This document shows positions 9,843-18,357 of a DNA stretch of 64,000 nt, in pieces. Numbering within the stretch: the stretch's first letter is position 1; every line of letters starts with the position of its first letter. The notes under the pieces were generated by a model. The model saw only the letters and a list, made by a program, of their open reading frames with translations, did no database searches and was not told the origin of the DNA. The position numbers and the translations under genes were made by a program. Origin of the DNA: Psychroserpens mesophilus (GTDB taxonomy: Bacteria; Bacteroidota; Bacteroidia; Flavobacteriales; Flavobacteriaceae); NCBI RefSeq assembly GCF_000826645.1, contig NZ_JXJP01000020.1, positions 333,221 through 397,220 of the forward strand. The letters run 5' to 3'.

Positions 9843-11342
9843 ATGGATCATCAAATAGAATCGACTTCTAAAGAACAAATACCTAAACGATACACGGTTT
9901 ACAATTGCCACACACATACGTTTACCATTGACCATGTGCCCAATAATTTTGGGAAGAAAATCATGCCAGTGTTGTATCAGGTCATTACGATGAAGGTTGT
10001 GAAATGGTACTATCTTAATTTGACCTATAGAAATAATAACTACAAGCGTTTTCTGCATAAATGTAAGAAAGTAAAACACTTTTTCCTCGACATATTAAAG
10101 TTTACGCGAGTACTGTATTGGCTTTATACGCTCATTTTGTTTTTCTTCAACTGGCTTTTTAAAATGCTGATTAACTTGTTAGCCTTAAGTAATTTGTTTA
10201 GTGCTGAAACGAAAGCAGCTTTTAAACGCTTTAGAACCATTGGACGTTATGCCACCTATAGTAAATCAGGACAACGGAAAGTATTCGATTTACTGGAAAA
10301 AACCTATGACACTGATACTAAATTTGTAGTCTTACCAATGGATATGGATTACATGGAAGCTGGTCAACCCATTGCAAATTATATGCAACAACTGGATGAA
10401 CTTTTAAAAGTGAAGTCAAATAATAAAGGGCAGATGTTGCCTTTCGTGTTTGCAGATCCTCGTCGAATAGCTGACCCTAAAATTAATGTTAACGGATTTT
10501 CATATCAAACCTATGTGAAGAGAAATCTTTCAAAACAGAAATTTCATGGGATTAAATTGTATCCAGCTTTAGGGTATTATCCGTTTGATAAAGATTTAAT
10601 CGAAACCTTTAAGTTTGCGCAAGAACATCAGATTCCGATTACAACGCATTGTATTGAAGGCACTGTGTTTTTTAGAGGAAAAAAGAAAAAAGAATGGGAT
10701 CAGCATCCTATTTTAAAATATACTAAGAAAAAGGAGGAAGGGCCGATTCCTATTCCGTTACCTCAGACTAAGAATTACGATTTTACGACAAATTTTTCAC
10801 ATCCTTTAAATTACCATTGCCTTTTAGATAAAGACTTGCTGAGCGATTATTTAGGTGTAGAAACCGATTTAAGTAAATTGAAAATCTGCTTAGCTCATTT
10901 TGGTGGTACAAAGGAATGGTTGCGATATACTGAAGATAACTGGAACAATTACAACAATAACATTTCACACAGTTCTAAAGAAGATTATCTAAATAGTAAA
11001 ATTAAAAATACACTTAATCATGGCAGTACGAGAACGATTTGGTGGAATGCAAGTTGGTTGTCGGTTATTTATGACCTGATGATTAAGTATGAAGGTGTTT
11101 ATACAGACATCAGCTTTATTATTTTTAATGAAGAGTTATTTCCGCTTCTGAAATATTTGCTTCAAGATGACAAAGTGAAACACAAAATTCTCTTCGGAAC
11201 AGACTACTATGTTGTGGCTCAAAAAAATACCGAAAAAGCCTTATTTCAAAACCTTCGAAGCTATATAGGTGAAGACTTGTTTTATATGATTAGTCATTCG
11301 AATGCGAAACGATTTTTGAGTACAAGTTTTAAATCCTATTAA
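9843..11342 (+). CDS. Amidohydrolase_2-type metal hydrolase with hydrophobic insertion
   Basis: A 499-aa protein of the amidohydrolase-related TIM-barrel type. The metal-binding HxH is His23-Thr-His25 (NCHTHTF). Further ligands or catalytic residues appear in GIKLYPA, TTHCIEG, LAHFGG and the final aspartate in LFGTDYY. Between the first strand and the rest lies a hydrophobic, aromatic stretch at about residues 88-117, long enough for a membrane helix, which is unusual in this family. Start: the ATG at 9843 is preferred to a TTG six bases upstream that directly follows the previous stop. It is the last gene of the amidase operon. Family members are decarboxylases or hydrolases; the substrate here is unknown. 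Confidence 0.8.
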   Translation: MDHQIESTSKEQIPKRYTVYNCHTHTFTIDHVPNNFGKKIMPVLYQVITMKVVKWYYLNLTYRNNNYKRFLHKCKKVKHFFLDILKFTRVLYWLYTLILFFFNWLFKMLINLLALSNLFSAETKAAFKRFRTIGRYATYSKSGQRKVFDLLEKTYDTDTKFVVLPMDMDYMEAGQPIANYMQQLDELLKVKSNNKGQMLPFVFADPRRIADPKINVNGFSYQTYVKRNLSKQKFHGIKLYPALGYYPFDKDLIETFKFAQEHQIPITTHCIEGTVFFRGKKKKEWDQHPILKYTKKKEEGPIPIPLPQTKNYDFTTNFSHPLNYHCLLDKDLLSDYLGVETDLSKLKICLAHFGGTKEWLRYTEDNWNNYNNNISHSSKEDYLNSKIKNTLNHGSTRTIWWNASWLSVIYDLMIKYEGVYTDISFIIFNEELFPLLKYLLQDDKVKHKILFGTDYYVVAQKNTEKALFQNLRSYIGEDLFYMISHSNAKRFLSTSFKSY

Positions 11343-11384
11343 AATTGTAGAATATTATCTATATTTATAGAAATATTTCTATGT

Positions 11385-12923
11385 ATGCTCAAAAAAGTTT
11401 TTGGCAGTTCAGTGTTTGGCGTTGAAGCTACAACCATAACTGTTGAGGTGAATGTCGATTCTGGTATTGGATACCATTTAGTTGGTTTGCCTGATAATGC
11501 GATTAAGGAAAGTAATTTTCGTATTGCTGCTGCACTTCAAAATAACGGTTATAAAATTCCGGGAAAGAAAATCATAATCAATATGTCGCCAGCTGACTTA
11601 CGTAAGGAAGGTTCTGCTTACGATTTAACCTTAGCTATCGGAATTTTAGTCGCGACAAAACAAATTAAAGGCGACAATCTAGAGCAATATCTCATTATGG
11701 GAGAATTGTCCTTAGATGGAAATCTACAACCCATAAAAGGAGCGCTTCCAATTGCTGTGAAGGCAAAAGAGGAAGGTTTTAAAGGTTTTATTCTACCGAA
11801 ACAAAATGCTAAAGAAGCTGCAATTGTTGATGGATTGGAGGTTTATGGTGTTGAAAATATCAAAGAAGTTATTGAACATTTCGATAAAGGCATAGATATT
11901 CCACAAACGATTATCAATACAAAAGAAGAATTCTATAAAAACTTAGACTTTCCTGAGTTCGATTTTTCTGATGTTAAAGGTCAGGAAAGCATTAAACGTT
12001 GCATGGAAATTGCAGCTGCTGGTGGACATAATATTATTTTAATTGGTCCTCCTGGCGCAGGAAAAACCATGTTAGCCAAACGATTGCCAAGTATTTTACC
12101 GCCAATGACCTTGTCTGAAGCACTTGAAACGACTAAAATTCATTCCGTAGTTGGTCGCGTTAAAGCACATACAGGTATTATGGCTCAGCGACCGTTTAGA
12201 AGTCCGCATCATACAATTTCTAATGTCGCCTTGGTTGGAGGTGGAAGCTATCCGCAACCAGGAGAAATATCTTTGTCACACAATGGTGTGTTGTTTTTAG
12301 ATGAATTACCAGAATTCAAACGCGAGGTTTTAGAAGTGATGCGACAACCTTTAGAAGATCGGGAAGTTACAATATCCAGAGCCAAGTTTACTGTGACCTA
12401 TCCATCATCGTTTATGTTGGTTGCAAGTATGAATCCGAGTCCTGGAGGTTATTTTAATGATCCGAATGCGCCTGTAACATCGTCACCTGCCGAAATGCAA
12501 CGCTATTTGAGTAAGGTTTCGGGTCCTTTGTTAGATCGAATTGATATTCATATTGAAGTCACTCCTGTGCCTTTTGATAAGTTGTCAGATGAGAGAAAAG
12601 GAGAGTCTTCCGTAGACATCAGAAAACGAGTTACTAAAGCTAGAGAGTTGCAGACGATACGATTTAAAGATTCAGAAAATGTACACTACAACGCGCAAAT
12701 GAATACCAAACAAATTAGATCCTATTGTAGGCTCGATAAAGCTTCCATGGACTTACTTAAGAACGCCATGGAACAACTTAATCTATCTGCTAGAGCTTAC
12801 GATAGGATTCTTAAAGTTTCTAGAACTATTGCCGATTTAGAAGCTTCGAAAGTTATTACAGGAGCTCATATCTCTGAAGCCATTCAATACCGAAGTATGG
12901 ATCGTGAAGGTTGGTTGGGTTAG
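11385..12923 (+). CDS. YifB/ComM-family Mg-chelatase-like AAA+ ATPase
   Basis: A 512-aa protein with the full YifB/ComM layout. The N-terminal Lon-like ChlI domain is at residues 20-140. The AAA+ core has a Walker A at 221-228 (GPPGAGKT), Walker B in VLFLDELPEF, and the sensor region SMNPSPGG. The Mg_chelatase_C domain starts near 415 (YCRLDKAS ... SARAYDRILKVSRTIADLE). ComM proteins are hexameric helicases that promote branch migration during natural transformation; YifB-like members are present in many non-competent bacteria too. The stop codon overlaps the convergent stop of the next gene by four bases (TTAG). Family is firm, biological role less so. Confidence 0.93.
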   Translation: MLKKVFGSSVFGVEATTITVEVNVDSGIGYHLVGLPDNAIKESNFRIAAALQNNGYKIPGKKIIINMSPADLRKEGSAYDLTLAIGILVATKQIKGDNLEQYLIMGELSLDGNLQPIKGALPIAVKAKEEGFKGFILPKQNAKEAAIVDGLEVYGVENIKEVIEHFDKGIDIPQTIINTKEEFYKNLDFPEFDFSDVKGQESIKRCMEIAAAGGHNIILIGPPGAGKTMLAKRLPSILPPMTLSEALETTKIHSVVGRVKAHTGIMAQRPFRSPHHTISNVALVGGGSYPQPGEISLSHNGVLFLDELPEFKREVLEVMRQPLEDREVTISRAKFTVTYPSSFMLVASMNPSPGGYFNDPNAPVTSSPAEMQRYLSKVSGPLLDRIDIHIEVTPVPFDKLSDERKGESSVDIRKRVTKARELQTIRFKDSENVHYNAQMNTKQIRSYCRLDKASMDLLKNAMEQLNLSARAYDRILKVSRTIADLEASKVITGAHISEAIQYRSMDREGWLG

Positions 12924-15079
12924 TCGTCTTTTAAAAAATAATTGACGATTTTGTCATTACTTTCATTTTTCCACTCGGTACGTAAGTCTTTGTCAATAGT
13001 AAGGCTGTATGATTTTGAAGCCATTTTTCCAGAAGGATCATTTGTAAATTCCATAATGGTGCCTAATCGGGTTAAATCCATATAGCGATTCTCAGAAATT
13101 GGGAGTAATTCAACTTTCACCAACTCACCTTTATCATCTTTACGTTTGTAATAAAATTTATTGTTTTCTGACCAAAAGTTTCGTGGACCATAAGAGCCAG
13201 TAAATTTTTCATTCTGAAGCTGTATAGAGTCAGATGCTTTACTAGCAGTGTATTCTATATGTGCCAATATGTTTTTTAAGTACTCATGTTTTGGGTTATT
13301 TTCGATAGCTATTGTGTATAACGAGTCGGCAAGATTTAAATCTTGATTTTCAAAGGCTTTATTTGCTGCCAGAATGTCTTTGTCTAACTTCCAGTAAAAA
13401 TTTTCACTTGTGCCATTCCAATAAAATTGATGGTTGTATAATCCAATGGTTTTGCCATTACTGTCTTTTAAAAGCTTATTGTAGTTGGTAGTGTTTTGTA
13501 TAAACCCACCTCCAATGGCGTCTTTTCCGGCAGGAATAGAAATATCTAAACCTTGATTTTTTACATATCGTACTAATCTGTCGTTTTCAATCCAATACTT
13601 TAAAATCAATTCATTTTGTTGAGACCTATAGGTGCCAATAAATGGTTTAAAATCTTCAATTTTTGGTGTATTGTTTTTTAAATACGTAAAAATAGAATCA
13701 TAAGCTCTATTTCTATTCGTGTTTTTTGGATTAGATAGTTTGTATTCTTCAAAAATAGCTTTGGCTTTGTTAATGTCGCCTTTCAATATCAAAGGCTCTA
13801 TTTTTAAAGCACTAACTGCTGGTTGGATAATTTCATAAGTTTTTAGAGCTTCAATGATTCTGTCTTCCTCACCGTTGACCATTGCCGCTTCAATTAGATT
13901 TAAACCAGAATAAGCATTAGGATTTTTATTGAATAAATTTTCAGCTGCTTTTATAAAGCTGTCTTTATTATTAGTTTCACCATAAATAGCAAATAATATA
14001 GAATTATAGAATTCGTTGGTAGGATCAACTTCTAATTGTAACTTGACTTGTTTTTCGGCGTCATCATATTGCTCATATGCCAAGCTTCTCTGAATATAAA
14101 CTTCTAATTGCTTTTGTAGAGGTAACTTATTTTTTAATGAAAACGCTTTGTCAATAATATCCTGAGTCTCTAGTTTTCCTCTATTGAATTTTGTATTTCG
14201 TTTAGCTTGCTCTAAATAGGCCAGAGCAAAATTCTTATCAATATCGTAAGCTTTTGTATAATCATAATTGGCATAGGCTTCCAGTGCTGGTAACGAATTG
14301 CTAATAAATTCATTTACAGGAAGATCTAAATAATTAAGGTTGTTATTGTTTTCGGTAATGCCAGCTTCAGAGGTAATAAATACACTAATATCATCGATTA
14401 ACGTCATAAAGTTTGGACCGCTAAAAGTTTGTTTTTTTATTGACTTTCCATTGTTTGCTTTTCTTATATGAGTTGTTATTTCGTAATTTTCATCTACTTT
14501 TTGGTAGCTTCCATCTACATAAAAGTCGTAAAATAAAGATGCTTCTCTAATTTTTGTTGTTGTGTTGGTGAGGTGCTCAAACTCAGGACTAAGGCTTTTG
14601 TTTTGTAATAAGTCTTCGTATAATAACCTTCCAATACCATATCGCATCCAGTCAGTGGCACTATCTTTAACGACCTGTTTGAAGCCATAAATTGGAATTC
14701 CTGTTCTAAATTCTTCTTTAGTAATTACAGTGGTTTTTTGTTCGCCATCTTCAGTCGTGTAATCTATAGATTTTGTTGTAGCTCCTAAATCGGTGTTGCC
14801 AAAACCAAAGTAGAGTCCTAGAGATAAAAGGATAATGTTTAGTGGAAATATAATTTTTTCACGAAGTTTCAAAATACGCTTATTGATTCGTTCCTGGTTG
14901 TGCAGATAAATCATTAGAGAAGGAATGATACCAATGAAAAACCACAGTAAAACATCTACCCAATAAGGCGAAATATCATACCGATTGAGAATCCAGTCAA
15001 CAAATTGTAAAAATGTCCAAGCTGCAACTAGATAAGCAGCAAGAAATTGTAAGGTTTTAAACCATTTTTTTTTATTCAT
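12920..15079 (-). CDS. Membrane-anchored TPR-like protein of unknown function
   Basis: A 719-aa protein from the ATG at 15079 (a TTG 51 bases upstream would add 17 residues). Three hydrophobic segments lie in the first 110 residues (LQFLAAYLVAAWTFLQF, VDVLLWFFIGIIPSLMIYL, FPLNIILLSLGLYFGF). This arrangement resembles the N-terminus of TolB-like and CadC-like TPR proteins in Bacteroidota. The rest is soluble. Residues 290-480 look like TPR-type helical repeats (ALAYLEQAKR, NPNAYSGLNLIEAAM). Residues 480-700 contain two similar segments around IENDRLVRYVKNQ and SENNKFYYKRKDD, suggesting a duplicated small beta domain. No catalytic motif is seen. It converges on yifB with overlapping stops. Confidence 0.7.
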   Translation of the reverse strand: MNKKKWFKTLQFLAAYLVAAWTFLQFVDWILNRYDISPYWVDVLLWFFIGIIPSLMIYLHNQERINKRILKLREKIIFPLNIILLSLGLYFGFGNTDLGATTKSIDYTTEDGEQKTTVITKEEFRTGIPIYGFKQVVKDSATDWMRYGIGRLLYEDLLQNKSLSPEFEHLTNTTTKIREASLFYDFYVDGSYQKVDENYEITTHIRKANNGKSIKKQTFSGPNFMTLIDDISVFITSEAGITENNNNLNYLDLPVNEFISNSLPALEAYANYDYTKAYDIDKNFALAYLEQAKRNTKFNRGKLETQDIIDKAFSLKNKLPLQKQLEVYIQRSLAYEQYDDAEKQVKLQLEVDPTNEFYNSILFAIYGETNNKDSFIKAAENLFNKNPNAYSGLNLIEAAMVNGEEDRIIEALKTYEIIQPAVSALKIEPLILKGDINKAKAIFEEYKLSNPKNTNRNRAYDSIFTYLKNNTPKIEDFKPFIGTYRSQQNELILKYWIENDRLVRYVKNQGLDISIPAGKDAIGGGFIQNTTNYNKLLKDSNGKTIGLYNHQFYWNGTSENFYWKLDKDILAANKAFENQDLNLADSLYTIAIENNPKHEYLKNILAHIEYTASKASDSIQLQNEKFTGSYGPRNFWSENNKFYYKRKDDKGELVKVELLPISENRYMDLTRLGTIMEFTNDPSGKMASKSYSLTIDKDLRTEWKNESNDKIVNYFLKDD

Positions 15080-15202
15080 AGCAACAAATAGTGCTTTAAA
15101 ACTAATTCGAAGATAACAATATTTAATCAAAACTATTGAAAACAGCTCACGAACTCTTGAGCAAATGCATTATATTTAAAGACAATTCCATAACCAATTA
15201 AT

Positions 15203-16324
15203 ATGTACAGATATAAACTTGTCTTTTGTGTTTATTTATTGTTGTTTTTTGGCTGCTCTGATGTTAAAACGAATCAAGCTGAAACTTCAGAAAGCCAGAT
15301 AGTTAAAGAGGTTGATATTCCAATTTTGAATCTCCTAGATGCTAACCGATTAGCGCAATTACCAATAGATTGTATTCAAACAGAATATCCTAACAAGCTT
15401 AATCAGGTGATTGGTGGTGATGCCGATTTACAATCTCCTCAAGCTTTGCATCCAGCGTTTTACGGTTGCTTCGACTGGCATTCTGCGGTACATGGTCACT
15501 GGAGTTTGGTTAGTCTATTAAAGCAGTTTCCTGAATTGAACAATAAGAATAAAATCATGGCCATGTTGCTTGAAAATATGTCTGAAGACAACATCAAAAC
15601 TGAAGTGTCTTATTTCTTCGGAAAGCATAATTCATCTTACGAGCGCACTTATGGTTGGGCTTGGTTGTTGAAACTTGCTGAAGAATTACATACTTGGGAT
15701 CACCCAAACGCAAAAATTTTAGAGGCTAATCTTCAACCTTTAACCGACTTGATTGTCGATAAATATTTAGAGTTTCTACCGAAGCTCAATTATCCAATTC
15801 GAGTTGGTGAGCATCCAAATACTGCGTTCGGACTCTCATTTGCGTATGACTACGCTAAAACGGTTGGTAATGCCGAGTTATTATCGCTTATAGAACAACG
15901 TGCAAAAGATTTTTATGGCAATGATGCTGACTGTCCAATATCTTGGGAACCTAGCGGATTTGATTTTTTGTCACCTTGTTTAGAAGAAGCTGCTTTGATG
16001 AAACGTGTATTGCCTTTGGAAGAATATAAAACATGGCTTTTAGATTTTCTTCCTCAGCTTAATGATAAAAACTTTACTATTGAAACTGGAAAAGTGAGTG
16101 ACAGAACCGATGGAAAATTAGTGCATCTCGATGGTGTGAATTTTTCCAGAGCATGGAGTTTAAACGAAATAGCAAAAGATTTACCAGAATATAGTCATTT
16201 AAAAAACATTGCAAATCAGCATATCAATTACTCATTACCAGGTATCGTTGGTGATAGTTATGAAGGTGGTCACTGGCTTGGGAGTTTTGCTATTTATGCT
16301 TTAAATTCTGTTGAGCGTGATTAA
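15203..16324 (+). CDS. DUF2891 family lipoprotein
   Basis: A 373-aa protein with a signal peptide and lipobox; Cys18 in FFGCSD is the likely lipidation site. The rest matches the DUF2891 family: CIQTEYPNKLNQ, HPAFYGCFDWHSAVHGHW and RTYGWAWLLKL near the start, GEHPNTAFGLSFAYDYA in the middle, and GGHWLGSFAIYAL at the end. The helical, His- and Trp-rich layout resembles alpha/alpha-barrel sugar-active proteins, but no activity is established to my knowledge. The transporter gene downstream starts inside its last codons (8- or 14-base overlap), so translation is probably coupled. Linkage to the 5-oxoproline genes suggests a role there; this is inference. Confidence 0.85.
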   Translation: MYRYKLVFCVYLLLFFGCSDVKTNQAETSESQIVKEVDIPILNLLDANRLAQLPIDCIQTEYPNKLNQVIGGDADLQSPQALHPAFYGCFDWHSAVHGHWSLVSLLKQFPELNNKNKIMAMLLENMSEDNIKTEVSYFFGKHNSSYERTYGWAWLLKLAEELHTWDHPNAKILEANLQPLTDLIVDKYLEFLPKLNYPIRVGEHPNTAFGLSFAYDYAKTVGNAELLSLIEQRAKDFYGNDADCPISWEPSGFDFLSPCLEEAALMKRVLPLEEYKTWLLDFLPQLNDKNFTIETGKVSDRTDGKLVHLDGVNFSRAWSLNEIAKDLPEYSHLKNIANQHINYSLPGIVGDSYEGGHWLGSFAIYALNSVERD

Positions 16325-17543
16325 AAATTGGTTTAAAAATATTGGTCCAGGACCTTTGGTTGCAGCTGCATTTATCGGACCAGGAACTGTGACTGTTTGT
16401 ACGCTGGCTGGTGTTAACTTTGGCTTTGCACTGCTTTGGGCAATGGTATTGTCAATTGTAGCAACGATCGTTTTACAGGAAATGGCTGCGCGTTTGGGAA
16501 TTATATCACAAAAGGGTTTGTCCGAAGTGATTCGCACGCAAATTTCAAATCCATTGGTGAGAACACTTGCTGTGATCTTAATCCTGTCTGCAATAGTTAT
16601 TGGTAATGCGGCTTACGAAGCGGGAAATATAAGCGGAAGTGTACTGGGTTTAGAAAATTTATTTGGAAATCAGATGCTAACTTTTGGAAATTTCAACCTC
16701 AATTTATTTAGTGTTATAATTGGTATCATGGCGTTTATATTGCTTTATATAGGTAATTATAAAATATTGGAAAAGGCATTAATTTCTCTTGTGATTTTAA
16801 TGAGTCTATCGTTTTTAATCACAGCAATAATGACCAAGCCTGACTTATCTGAAGTATTTAAAGGAGTATTCATTCCAAGGTTTTCAAATGATAGTGTTTT
16901 AACAGTTATGGCTTTAATAGGAACAACTGTCGTGCCTTATAATTTGTTTTTGCATGCATCTTTAGTCAAAGAAAAATGGAAACATGAATCTGATCTTCAA
17001 TATGCGAGAAAAGATACAATTATTGCTGTGGTTTTAGGTGGAATTGTGTCTATGTGCATCATAGTATCTGCAGCAGCAATTAATTCTTCTGAAGTAAATA
17101 ATGCTTCCGATTTAGCAAAAGGTCTAGAGCCTTTATTTGGAAGCTATGCTTCCGTGTTTTTGTCAGTTGGCTTATTTGCTGCTGGAATAACAAGTGCTAT
17201 TACAGCACCTTTAGCTGCGTCTTATGTGGCTTCAGGATGCTTGGGTTGGAGTTCAAATATGAAATCAAAATCATTTAGATTGGTTTGGATGTTTATTTTA
17301 GTTTTAGGTGTTGTGTTCTCATCTATCGGATTTAAATCTATCGAAATCATCAAATTTGCCCAAGTAGCTAATGGATTGCTATTACCTGTTATCGCTGGAT
17401 TTTTATTGTGGATTATGAACAAGTCTTCTGTTCTTGGAACTTATAAAAACTCAATGCTTCAAAATGTTTTTGGTTTTATAATTCTGGCTATAGCAGTTTT
17501 TTTAGGTGTAAAAAGTATTTTGAAAGTATTTAACGTCGTATGA
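16317..17543 (+). CDS. Nramp-fold transporter lacking canonical metal ligands
   Basis: A 408-aa, roughly 11-helix membrane protein of the Nramp superfamily. In true metal transporters helix 1 carries DPGN and helix 6 carries MPH. Here the matching segments read GPGT (residues 21-24 in AAFIGPGTVTV) and VPY (206-208 in GTTVVPYNLFLHASL), so the Asp, Asn, Met and His are all replaced. This marks a non-metal branch such as Bacillus YcsG, also found beside 5-oxoprolinase genes. A role in importing 5-oxoproline or a related compound is inferred from context. The GTG at 16317 is chosen because homologues begin just before KNIGPGPL; a TTG at 16311 is possible. It overlaps the DUF2891 gene and lies 61 bases before pxpA. 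Confidence 0.88.
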   Translation: MIKNWFKNIGPGPLVAAAFIGPGTVTVCTLAGVNFGFALLWAMVLSIVATIVLQEMAARLGIISQKGLSEVIRTQISNPLVRTLAVILILSAIVIGNAAYEAGNISGSVLGLENLFGNQMLTFGNFNLNLFSVIIGIMAFILLYIGNYKILEKALISLVILMSLSFLITAIMTKPDLSEVFKGVFIPRFSNDSVLTVMALIGTTVVPYNLFLHASLVKEKWKHESDLQYARKDTIIAVVLGGIVSMCIIVSAAAINSSEVNNASDLAKGLEPLFGSYASVFLSVGLFAAGITSAITAPLAASYVASGCLGWSSNMKSKSFRLVWMFILVLGVVFSSIGFKSIEIIKFAQVANGLLLPVIAGFLLWIMNKSSVLGTYKNSMLQNVFGFIILAIAVFLGVKSILKVFNVV

Positions 17544-17556
17544 TAGTAGATTTAAT

Positions 17557-17583
17557 GTCATTCAGAGGGTAGCGAAGAATCTA
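17557..17583 (+). repeat. Short intergenic repeat of the GTCATTC...GAATCTA type, copy 2
   Basis: This reads GTCATTCAGAGGGTAGCGAA followed by GAATCTA, near the consensus recalled from other Bacteroidota. It sits in the 61-base gap between the Nramp-like gene and pxpA. If transcription runs through from the transporter, it would lie in the operon mRNA. Confidence 0.5.
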
Positions 17584-17604
17584 CAAATGAATTATTAATT
17601 TTTG

Positions 17605-18354
17605 ATGAAATCAGAGATGACTAAATATATAGATATCAATTGTGATTTGGGAGAAGGTCTTGATAATGAAGATTTACTGATGCCTTTCTTGTCGTCATGC
17701 AATATCGCTTGTGGTGGACATGCAGGAGATATTGAAACCATGAAGCGTGTTTCAAAATTAGCTGAAAAGCATAAGGTTAAAATTGGAGCACATCCTTCAT
17801 TTCCTGATAGAGAAAACTTCGGAAGAAGAAGTATTGAAATGTCGTCATCTGATTTGTCTAATGTCATAGATGAGCAAATTAAGGCTCTAATTGCTGTTTT
17901 AAAGTCTATGAATTTGAAGTTACATCATGTCAAACCGCATGGAGCTTTGTATAATTTAGCAACCACAGACGAAAAAACTGCGCAAATTATTATTGATGTT
18001 GTTAAAAGATTAGATGACAATGTGATTCTTTATGCGCCTTTTCAGTCTATGATGTCTAAAATAGGAATTGCAAATGGATTACAAGTAATGTTTGAAGGTT
18101 TTGCAGATAGAAATTATAATGAGGATTTGACTTTGATTTCAAGGCAAAATCGAGATGCTGTAATTCACAAAAAGGAAGCTGTTTTTGAACATGTCTTTAG
18201 GATGGTTTCTCAAGGAAATGTGAGAACAAAAAATGGAGTAGAAGTAGCGCTAAAAGTGGATACGATTTGTGTGCATGGTGATCATGAAAATGTAGTTGAA
18301 AATTTAAAATATTTAACTCAAAAATTAGAGCAAAATTCAATTAAAATTTTGTAG
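17605..18354 (+). CDS. pxpA: 5-oxoprolinase subunit PxpA (LamB/YcsF family)
   Basis: Subunit A of the prokaryotic ATP-dependent 5-oxoprolinase, which opens 5-oxo-L-proline (pyroglutamate) to L-glutamate together with PxpB and PxpC; cytoplasmic. The 249-aa product has the family signatures DINCDLGEG at the N-terminus, SCNIACGGHAGD, IGAHPSFPDRENFGRR, HVKPHGALYN and FADRNYN, ending with TICVHGDHEN. Length matches the usual 245-255. The ATG at 17605 is preferred to an adjoining TTG at 17602. It is followed, in the same frame, by pxpB after TAG-CTT. Confidence 0.96.
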   Translation: MKSEMTKYIDINCDLGEGLDNEDLLMPFLSSCNIACGGHAGDIETMKRVSKLAEKHKVKIGAHPSFPDRENFGRRSIEMSSSDLSNVIDEQIKALIAVLKSMNLKLHHVKPHGALYNLATTDEKTAQIIIDVVKRLDDNVILYAPFQSMMSKIGIANGLQVMFEGFADRNYNEDLTLISRQNRDAVIHKKEAVFEHVFRMVSQGNVRTKNGVEVALKVDTICVHGDHENVVENLKYLTQKLEQNSIKIL

Positions 18355-18357
18355 CTT

